DNA of 20,462 nt. Source: Pseudomonadota bacterium. GTDB lineage: Bacteria; Pseudomonadota; Alphaproteobacteria; Rhodobacterales; Rhodobacteraceae. Below are positions 15,170-20,462 of the stretch, in pieces (the stretch's first letter is position 1; each line of letters starts with the position of its first letter). The notes under the pieces were generated by a model. That model worked only from the letters and a program-made list of their open reading frames with translations, did not search any database and was not told the DNA's origin. The position numbers were made by a program, and so were the translations under genes. The stretch is from the NCBI GenBank assembly GCA_027592105.1, contig JAQCLA010000013.1, positions 1 to 20,462 of the forward strand, written 5' to 3'.

Positions 15170-15186
15170 TTTTCGCATACCGAAAA
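15170..15186. promoter_or_regulatory. Candidate IclR-type operator 1
   Basis: TTTTCGC-ATA-CCGAAAA is a 7+3+7 palindrome with one mismatch. It matches the perfect copy at 17047-17063 (TTTTCGC-ATT-GCGAAAA) at 15 of 17 positions. It begins 5 nt upstream of the lyase start codon, inside its leader, so binding could block leftward transcription. The adjacent IclR-type regulator is the obvious candidate binder. Confidence 0.6.
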
Positions 15187-15199
15187 TATTTTCTCTTGT

Positions 15200-15228
15200 C
15201 GAAGGCTAATCAGGCGGATTAGGCTTCG
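15200..15228. promoter_or_regulatory. Inverted repeat containing possible divergent promoters
   Basis: CGAAGGCTAATC (15200-15211) and GATTAGGCTTCG (15217-15228) are inverted copies matching at 11 of 12 positions around AGGCG. The symmetry gives mirrored promoter-like hexamers: TTGTCG, 17 nt, TTAGGC rightward (15196-15224) and TTGACG, 17 nt, TTAGCC leftward (15232-15204). The -35 boxes are plausible and the -10 boxes weak, as for activator-dependent promoters. It may itself be a second regulator site. Confidence 0.4.
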
Positions 15229-15277
15229 TCAAGCCAATTTGATCGGCCCGACCAGAACACATGCGAGGGACGCGCAT

Positions 15278-16135
15278 ATGAAAGACCTCAACCAGTACAC
15301 CATCACCCCTGCCGTGATGGACAGCTTCAAAACTGAGCCTGGAAGCCGCCTAGAGCAGCTGTTGCAAGGGTTAATCACGCATTTGCATGACTTCACCCGC
15401 GAACAGAACGTGACCCATGAAGAATGGATGGCGACGCTGAATTTTCTCTATGATTGCGGGCAGATCTCGACACCGGAGCGTCATGAATTCATCTTGCTTT
15501 CCGATGTGCTGGGATGGTCGGCTTTGGTTGATATGATCAACACCAAAGGCGGCGCGACGGAGGGGTCCAATCTGGGGCCATTCTACCTTGATGATGCACC
15601 GATCAAGGCGCTGGGTGGCGACTTATCCGATGATCGCAGCGGTGTAACGGTGCTGATGCACGGCCGGGTAATGGACACGTTGAAAAATCCCCTGCCCGGC
15701 GCACAGGTCGATACTTGGCAAGCCGATGGCGCGGGCACCTATCCGATCCAAGAGCAGGGGCAAGACAAATACGACTTGCGCGGCAAGTTCACCTGCGATG
15801 AACATGCGCGCTACTATTACACGACCGTTCTGCCCAAGCCCTACACCGTGCCCTATGACGGACCTGTGGGTCAACTTTTGCGCGCAGGCAACCGCCATGC
15901 ATGGCGTGCGCCGCATATGCATTTCATCGTCACTGCACCCGGCATGTCAGGCATAACGACCGAGGTGTTCTTCAAAAACACCGACTATCTCGACAATGAT
16001 GCTGTATTTGGTGTCCGTGGTAGCCTAATCGCCGAGATCAAACCCGCCAAAGACCTCGACAAGCTTGGCTATACACTGGACAAGACGCCCGACGCCGTGA
16101 TCGAATTCGATTTCGTTCTGGCACCGGGGGACTGA
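15278..16135 (+). CDS. Intradiol ring-cleavage dioxygenase, hydroxyquinol 1,2-dioxygenase type
   Basis: A 285-aa non-haem Fe(III) dioxygenase. The N-terminal helical domain (about 1-110) contains EFILLSDVLGWSALVDMIN and ATEGSNLGPFYL, typical of catechol and hydroxyquinol dioxygenases. The beta-sandwich that follows carries the iron ligands: Y155 in DGAGTYPIQ, Y189 in LPKPYTVPYDGPVG, and H213 and H215 in RAPHMHFIV. This arrangement and the sequence around Y189 fit hydroxyquinol 1,2-dioxygenase best, giving maleylacetate from 1,2,4-trihydroxybenzene; catechol or a related trihydroxylated ring remain possible. The start at 15278 has GCGAGGGA 7 nt upstream. It diverges from the lyase operon and is followed 6 nt later by the IclR-type regulator gene. 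No maleylacetate reductase is encoded in the window. Confidence 0.88.
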   Translation: MKDLNQYTITPAVMDSFKTEPGSRLEQLLQGLITHLHDFTREQNVTHEEWMATLNFLYDCGQISTPERHEFILLSDVLGWSALVDMINTKGGATEGSNLGPFYLDDAPIKALGGDLSDDRSGVTVLMHGRVMDTLKNPLPGAQVDTWQADGAGTYPIQEQGQDKYDLRGKFTCDEHARYYYTTVLPKPYTVPYDGPVGQLLRAGNRHAWRAPHMHFIVTAPGMSGITTEVFFKNTDYLDNDAVFGVRGSLIAEIKPAKDLDKLGYTLDKTPDAVIEFDFVLAPGD

Positions 16136-16141
16136 TCAGAG

Positions 16142-16945
16142 TTGGACGACCAAACGCAACGGCCAACAGGCTTTGTCGAGGCACTCGCCAAAGGGATCGC
16201 AATCCTTGAGGCGTTCGATGCCATGCACAGCGAAATGACCCTGTCCGAGGTGGCCCGTCGCGTGGCGATCTCACCAGCCGCTGCGCGCCGGGGACTGATC
16301 ACCTTGATCGAACTGGGCTATGTCGGGCAGCGCGGTACACGCTTTTATATCAAGCCCAAGGTCATGGCGCTTGGATCGTGCTTTTACTTTGCAACGCGCA
16401 TCGACGAGATCATCTTGCCCGATCTGCGCGCATTGGTCGAAACATTCGGCGATGCTTCATCTGTCGGCACGCTAAACGACCGAAATGTCATCTATGTCGC
16501 CCACTACTCCCAACAGCGTGCGCGCCGGGCCTCGGCTGTCGTCGGTGCAAGCTATCCGGCTTTTGCGACATCAATCGGACGCGTGCTTTTGGCAGGCATG
16601 TCTGATGCTGAGCTTGCATCATGGCTTGCCGCACTCGACCCTGTGCCGCTGACAGCGCGTACCATTACAGACAAAACGGAATTGTACACCGAGATCATGC
16701 GTGTGCGCGAACAAGGTTTTGCAACCACCGTGGATCAGTTGGACTATGGGATCACCGCCATCGCCGTGCCGATCATCAACGAGGCAGGGAAAACCGTCGC
16801 AGCGCTAAATAGCTCAGGCTATTCCGGCATGCTCTCACCTCAAGAACTCGTCGCCGAACGACTGACGGAATTGCGCGCGGTCGCGAAGTCCATCGCGCAA
16901 CAAATCAACCGCTTTCCGACATTGCGCGCGGTTCTCGGCGACTGA
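16142..16945 (+). CDS. IclR-family transcriptional regulator (PcaR/PobR-like)
   Basis: A 267-aa regulator. The winged helix-turn-helix lies at about residues 10-75 (VEALAKGIAILEAF, MTLSEVARRVAISPAAARRGL, IELGYV). The effector domain follows with LPDLRALVETFGDASSVG, VGASYPAFATSIGRVLLAGM and YGITAIAVPIINEAGKTVAALN. The tone is that of PcaR/PcaU/PobR-type regulators of aromatic catabolism. It is cotranscribed with the dioxygenase. The start is a TTG at 16142; no ATG lies close enough upstream of the helix-turn-helix, and the first in-frame ATG (residue 28) would cut into it. The ribosome site is poor (AGAG against the start), suggesting low synthesis. It likely binds the shared palindromes at 15170 and 17047. 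Confidence 0.9.
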   Translation: MDDQTQRPTGFVEALAKGIAILEAFDAMHSEMTLSEVARRVAISPAAARRGLITLIELGYVGQRGTRFYIKPKVMALGSCFYFATRIDEIILPDLRALVETFGDASSVGTLNDRNVIYVAHYSQQRARRASAVVGASYPAFATSIGRVLLAGMSDAELASWLAALDPVPLTARTITDKTELYTEIMRVREQGFATTVDQLDYGITAIAVPIINEAGKTVAALNSSGYSGMLSPQELVAERLTELRAVAKSIAQQINRFPTLRAVLGD

Positions 16946-17001
16946 AAAGCGCCCCCAAGGTTACGAGCTCTACCCATCATCGTCATGCGGCGTAATCAGA
17001 C

Positions 17002-17031
17002 TTGACGCAGAGCAAAGTCGCACGCTATTTT
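17002..17031 (+). promoter_or_regulatory. Candidate promoter of the demethylase-like gene
   Basis: TTGACG (17002-17007), an 18-nt spacer and TATTTT (17026-17031) form a reasonable sigma-70-type promoter. Transcription would start near 17038-17040, just before the palindrome at 17047. The rest of the 161-nt gap after the IclR gene shows no other element. Confidence 0.5.
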
Positions 17032-17046
17032 CGTTATAAGCAAATA

Positions 17047-17063
17047 TTTTCGCATTGCGAAAA
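17047..17063. promoter_or_regulatory. Candidate IclR-type operator 2
   Basis: TTTTCGC-ATT-GCGAAAA is a perfect 7+3+7 palindrome, near-identical to the site at 15170-15186. It lies about 7 nt after the predicted transcription start and 43 nt before the start codon, a position suited to repression by roadblock or occlusion. Confidence 0.65.
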
Positions 17064-17106
17064 TTTTATCCGATCATAGCGATCGGCGAAATACCGGGAG
17101 GGTTCA

Positions 17107-18486
17107 ATGAATAAATCGCCGGCAACTGCCGCCAAAAGTTTGCAAGATGCGCTGGATGCAGCGGGAGGGCCGATCGCGCTTTTACGCGCATCGCAGCTTG
17201 GCACGACGATTTTCCCTCGTATTCCGGCGGAATTCACGAATTGGCGCGACGAGCAGCGCGCATGGAAAGATAGTGTCGCCCTTCTGGAGCAAAGCTACCA
17301 CATGACAGAGGTGCATGTGCGTGGCCGCGATGCCTTGGCCTTCATGGCAAGCCTGATGACCAATCGTGCCGACAATTTCTCGGTGATGCGCGCGAAGCAA
17401 ATCGTGATGTGCGGCCCAGATGGGCGGATGATCTCGGACGCTGTACTGTTTCGCGAGGAAGAGGATTTCATGCGCGTCGTGGGCCCACCTACAGCGGCCA
17501 ACTGGGTGCAATACAACGCATTGCACAGCAAGATGGATATCACCGTCACCCGTGACGAGAATTTCATCCGCCCGCGCGACAGCCGCGATGTCTATCGCTT
17601 CCAATTGCAAGGCCCCAATGCGCTGGCATTGATGCAAGAGGTGACCGAAGGCACACTTCCCGATATCAAGTTTTTCCATATGGGCAGCTTCACCATCGCC
17701 GGATGCACAGTGCGCGCCGTGCGCCACGGTATGGCCGGCACGCCTGGCTTTGAGCTTTATGGCCCGTGGCAAGACCAACAGGCCGTGCGCGCGGCGGTCG
17801 AGCGGATCGGCGAAACATACGATCTGCGCAAAGCGGGATCGGTGACATATGGCACCGCGGCGCAGGAGTCAGGCTGGATGCCCCGCCCCCTGCCCTCGAT
17901 CTATGAAGGCGCCGACATGGCCGGATACCGCAGTTGGATCCCCGCCCAAAGCTTCGAGGCGGCCGGCTCCTTGGGTGGTAGCTTTGTCTCAAGCAATATC
18001 GAAGACTATTATGTCGAGCCCTACGAGGTTGGCTATGGCGCATTGGTCAGTTTCGAACACGACTTCATCGGACGCGAAGCGTTGGTCGAACGCAAAAAGA
18101 CTCAAAAGCGGCGCAAGATGACGTTGATCTGGAACAACGATGATGTATTCCGCGTCATGCAAAACGCGCTGCGCACGGATGGGCCGCGCAGCAAGTTTAT
18201 TTCGCTGCCAGTACCGATGTATTCTTCTTTCCAGGCTGATCAGGTGTTGGTCGGCGGCAAGCCTGCCGGTGTATCAAACTGGATGTCCTACTCGTCTAAC
18301 GCCGGTGCAATCTTGTCCACTGCCTTGATGGATCTGGAACATTGCGAATTGGGCAAAGAGGTAACGGTGCTATGGGGTGAACCAAATACCCAGCGCCGCA
18401 CTGTCGAAGCGCATGAACTGAGCGAAATCCGCGCGACGATCGCGCCGGTTCCCTATTTCGACAAGACGATCAAGAAAGACGAATAG
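17107..18486 (+). CDS. Tetrahydrofolate-dependent O-demethylase-like protein (LigM/DesA type, GcvT fold)
   Basis: This 459-aa protein has the aminomethyltransferase (GcvT) fold and resembles LigM and DesA, which move the O-methyl group of vanillate, 3-O-methylgallate or syringate to tetrahydrofolate. Matching segments include EFTNWRDEQRAWKDSVALLEQ, RHGMAGTPGFELYGPW, LESGW-like QESGWMPRPLPSIYEG and GGSFVSSNIEDYYVEPYEVGYG. Recalled from the LigM sequence, the active Tyr247 is kept (Y248 in VTYGT), but Arg122 corresponds to P127 (VVGPPTAANW) and Tyr31 to F36. So the substrate probably differs from vanillate. GGGAGGG (17096-17102) is a strong ribosome site. The gene has its own promoter and a copy of the palindrome shared with the dioxygenase/lyase region. 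Simple annotation as glycine-cleavage T-protein would be wrong: no gcvH or gcvP is nearby. Confidence 0.82.
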   Translation: MNKSPATAAKSLQDALDAAGGPIALLRASQLGTTIFPRIPAEFTNWRDEQRAWKDSVALLEQSYHMTEVHVRGRDALAFMASLMTNRADNFSVMRAKQIVMCGPDGRMISDAVLFREEEDFMRVVGPPTAANWVQYNALHSKMDITVTRDENFIRPRDSRDVYRFQLQGPNALALMQEVTEGTLPDIKFFHMGSFTIAGCTVRAVRHGMAGTPGFELYGPWQDQQAVRAAVERIGETYDLRKAGSVTYGTAAQESGWMPRPLPSIYEGADMAGYRSWIPAQSFEAAGSLGGSFVSSNIEDYYVEPYEVGYGALVSFEHDFIGREALVERKKTQKRRKMTLIWNNDDVFRVMQNALRTDGPRSKFISLPVPMYSSFQADQVLVGGKPAGVSNWMSYSSNAGAILSTALMDLEHCELGKEVTVLWGEPNTQRRTVEAHELSEIRATIAPVPYFDKTIKKDE

Positions 18487-18764
18487 GTCAGCTTTTGCGC
18501 TTGGCGATCATGCGGGGCAAGACTTTGCCCTTCACGACGCCAAGCGCGATATTTCTGCGCATGGCCATACGCCCTGGCTTTGCCTGCGCGAACAACCACT
18601 CAGGGCACATCAATCGCGACAAGCTTCACCTATAATGGGCCAAGGCACGAGTGCTGCCAACTTTTCATTGTCTTAGGGCAAGTGCGCACCACGGACTTAT
18701 GGTTCGGGTGATCACGCAACATCATGCGAAAGGCGCGCCCTTATGCAAGATTGACCGCCGCTCG
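18487..18764. other. Convergent intergenic region with no supported gene
   Basis: This 278-nt gap lies between convergent genes. GGGCAA-GACT-TTGCCC (18515-18530) is a short stem without a U-run, so a weak terminator at best. On the minus strand a 40-codon frame, 18610 down to 18488 (MCPEWLFAQA to MIAKRKS), has no ribosome site. It may be the C-terminal relic of a lost gene or chance. Confidence 0.3.
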
Positions 18765-19367
18765 CTACACCCTTGTAAGCGACGACACGAAACCTTCGCG
18801 CAAGACTTCCGGGTCATAAGCCTTGCGCCCAAAGACCTCGCGCAGCATGGGCTCAAAGCGCGAAAGCGGCTCTGTCGGGTAATCGGGATCAAAGCTGGAT
18901 TGATCCCATCGTTCGCAAAATTCCGCGCAGCTGTCGAAACAAGGATGGTCGCGAAACCGCTCGCGCGCGTCGCGGTCCCACCCGTAGTGATGGGCATAAT
19001 AGAGCATCTGGAAAATGCCATGATGCTCGACAACCCACGCCACATCCCAGCGCACAAAGGGGCGGATCACCTCGGCCGACAAGCGGTCATGGTTCTGCGG
19101 GGCTAAACCATCGCCGATGTCATGCAAAAGCGCGCCCACGACCCAGTCGATATCGGCCCCATCGCGCATCGCACGCGTCGCCGATTGCAGCCCGTGGGTC
19201 AGGCGCGAGATCTTGTAGCCCTCCAGCGTCACCTCATCCGCGCGGCGCAATTCGTCCAAGACACGATCGGCAGTGAGAGCGAGAAAGGGTTTTTCAAGCT
19301 GCGCAAGAAGCGCGTATTCCTCGCGCGTGCCATCTTTCATGGCGGTGAACGAAACAGTCTCAGCCAT
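18765..19367 (-). CDS. HD-domain protein, PhnZ/MIOX-like group
   Basis: A 200-aa HD-domain protein. The metal motif reads H58 in SRLTHGLQSA, H82-D83 in ALLHDIGD, H93 in APQNHDRL and H115-H116 in VVEHHGIF. CERWDQSSFDPDYPTEPL and FEPMLREVFGR follow in the C-terminal part. The H...HD...H...H pattern with the RWD segment resembles the HD-fold diiron oxygenases (PhnZ, myo-inositol oxygenase) as well as classic HD phosphohydrolases. The Y51-K-I-S-R-L-T-H run is reminiscent of PhnZ. It may thus oxidise a C-H or C-P/C-N bond, but phosphohydrolase activity is not excluded. The ATG at 19367 gives the family N-terminus; a TTG at 19400 would add 11 unsupported residues. It lies 60 nt downstream of the Ldh-family gene, in the same direction. 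Confidence 0.75.
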   Translation of the reverse strand: MAETVSFTAMKDGTREEYALLAQLEKPFLALTADRVLDELRRADEVTLEGYKISRLTHGLQSATRAMRDGADIDWVVGALLHDIGDGLAPQNHDRLSAEVIRPFVRWDVAWVVEHHGIFQMLYYAHHYGWDRDARERFRDHPCFDSCAEFCERWDQSSFDPDYPTEPLSRFEPMLREVFGRKAYDPEVLREGFVSSLTRV

Positions 19368-19426
19368 CGATGCAGCCCCAAATGATCGTGACCAAGTCAA
19401 TCATCCATCGCGGCGGCGCACAAGAT

Positions 19427-20462
19427 TTATGACGTCTTGCCTGAGGCTTCGTCGGCAAGCGGTGTGGCCGACTGCGCCGCCAGTGCAACGATCTGGTCCC
19501 AGGTTTCCTCGGGCACATGGATCAAATCCTGCGCAGCTTGATGATGGTTGCGTTCGCGTTCACCGGGGATCTCGACCGCGGCAAAGCCCGGCGCAGGTGG
19601 GCAGGTGCGCAGCTCTGCCAAGATCGCTTCGGCAGCGGTTTGCATCGGTCCATCTGGCCGAAACCGCGCCGTATCGATGCAGATCAATAGCCAGTTGCAC
19701 TCGACCGTTACCGGCCCCAGCATCGCCTCACCGATGAGCTCGGCCATCAATGCCAACGCAAAGCCCTTGTGCCCGCCTGCTGGCAAGATTGCACCGCCGT
19801 TGAAATAATCCTCCGGATCGCGCGTCGGGTTCCCGAACCGGTCGATCACGCAACCCTCAGGCAAAAGCGCACCTGCAGAACGGGCAGCATGTATCCAGCC
19901 GCCTGCGATCTTGGATGTGGCAAAATCGAGGATATTGGGGCCTTGCTCGCCACCGGGAATGCCCACGCACCAAGGATTGGTCGGCAGCATCGCCTTGATA
20001 CCGCCATGCGGCGCAACCTGCCGCCATTGCTCACGTTTTCCGCCACCGGTCAGGATGGTCAAACAGCCCTTCTGTGCAGCGAGATCAGCGAAATATCCAT
20101 GACGCCCAGTGTGCCCCGCATTGCGGATCGCCACCGCCGCGATCCCATTTTGCGTCGCAAGGCGGCAGCCTTCGTCAAAGGCAAGGCGCATGGCGGGAAT
20201 GCCGATCGCACCATGGCCATCGACCTCCGGCGCGCCTGTTGCAGTGATCCGGAAGACCGGCGTTGCGTCGGCGATAATATGGCCTGCGCGATATTGCGCT
20301 GCGTATTGGAGAACACGGACAATCCCGTGACTCTCGACACCCGACAAAGAGGCGTCAACAAGATGCGTCGCCACCTCTTGGGCAATCGCATCCGGCACCC
20401 CAAGCGGTGCAAGGATCTCCATGATACGCAGCTTAGCAGTTGCGCTTGGGATCGCGACCCGG
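19427..20462 (-). CDS. Ldh2-family (malate/L-lactate dehydrogenase-like) oxidoreductase, N-terminus beyond the window
   Basis: An NAD(P)-dependent 2-oxo/2-hydroxy acid or ketimine reductase of the malate/L-lactate/sulfolactate dehydrogenase-2 family. Visible landmarks are LSGVESHGIVRVLQY, IGIPAMRLAFDEG, the catalytic-histidine segment NAGHTGRHGYF, NPWCVGIPGG, ILDFATSKIAGGWIHAA and AILPAGGHKGFALALMAEL. An internal ATG at 20422 begins an open frame of 331 aa, but the frame stays open upstream to the window edge, and the residues there (RVAIPSATAKLRI) read like a genuine family N-terminus. The protein therefore probably starts outside the window. The substrate could be malate, a sulfonate, a sugar acid or a cyclic imine. 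It likely forms an operon with the HD-domain gene. Confidence 0.88.
   Translation of the reverse strand, partial: RVAIPSATAKLRIMEILAPLGVPDAIAQEVATHLVDASLSGVESHGIVRVLQYAAQYRAGHIIADATPVFRITATGAPEVDGHGAIGIPAMRLAFDEGCRLATQNGIAAVAIRNAGHTGRHGYFADLAAQKGCLTILTGGGKREQWRQVAPHGGIKAMLPTNPWCVGIPGGEQGPNILDFATSKIAGGWIHAARSAGALLPEGCVIDRFGNPTRDPEDYFNGGAILPAGGHKGFALALMAELIGEAMLGPVTVECNWLLICIDTARFRPDGPMQTAAEAILAELRTCPPAPGFAAVEIPGERERNHHQAAQDLIHVPEETWDQIVALAAQSATPLADEASGKTS

Noticed and set aside
17107..18486. Annotation as glycine cleavage T-protein or DMSP demethylase
   Set aside because: Segment-by-segment resemblance is to LigM/DesA, the length (459 aa) exceeds GcvT and DmdA, and no glycine cleavage partners are present.
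1..20462. CRISPR arrays, rRNA genes, riboswitches, toxin-antitoxin or anti-phage systems
   Set aside because: No regularly spaced repeats, no conserved RNA motifs that I could recognise, and no defence or toxin families among the supported genes.

Overview
The window looks like chromosomal DNA from a Rhodobacteraceae/Roseobacter-type alphaproteobacterium. GC content is high, genes are packed with 4-14 bp overlaps, and the families present (TAXI-type TRAP transporter, short citryl-CoA lyase-like protein, CaiB/BaiF CoA-transferase, HpsN-like histidinol dehydrogenase homologue, Ldh2-type dehydrogenase, IS5 and IS6 remnants) are typical of that group. The assignment is inferred from gene content and codon style only; there is no rRNA or tRNA marker here.

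Region A (3-7290, all + strand) is a compact catabolic-looking operon whose beginning is off the left edge: HisD/HpsN-like NAD-dependent dehydrogenase, a tandem NTF2-like (SnoaL) protein, a LacI-type regulator, a second tandem NTF2-like protein, a bicupin, a MetE-C-terminal-like zinc methyltransferase or lyase, and an RraA-family aldolase-like protein. Spacing runs from overlap to about 35 nt, so these probably act in one unidentified pathway controlled by the LacI protein.

Region B (7291-8733) is a junk-rich junction: an inverted-repeat regulatory-looking sequence that ends where an IS5-type left end begins, a frameshifted IS5-family transposase fragment, AT-rich DNA with features reminiscent of a tyrosine-integrase attachment region, one intact small membrane protein gene, and the N-terminal fossil of an IS6-family transposase on the minus strand. 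It separates the two catabolic clusters.

Region C (8734-18486) is a second catabolic module with a divergent layout. Leftward runs citryl-CoA lyase-like, CaiB/BaiF CoA-transferase, MBL-fold hydrolase, TAXI solute-binding protein and a fused TRAP permease. Rightward runs a hydroxyquinol-type intradiol dioxygenase and an IclR-type (PcaR/PobR-like) regulator, then a LigM/DesA-like tetrahydrofolate-dependent O-demethylase homologue. The divergent intergenic region and the demethylase leader each carry one copy of a near-identical palindrome (TTTTCGC-ATW-SCGAAAA), which makes them a candidate IclR regulon. My reading is uptake and breakdown of a methoxylated or hydroxylated aromatic or a ring-cleavage product, with CoA activation followed by C-C cleavage in place of the usual maleylacetate reductase, which is absent from the window.

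Region D (18487-20462, - strand) holds an HD-domain protein resembling the PhnZ/MIOX-type oxygenase group and an Ldh2-family dehydrogenase whose N-terminus runs off the right edge.
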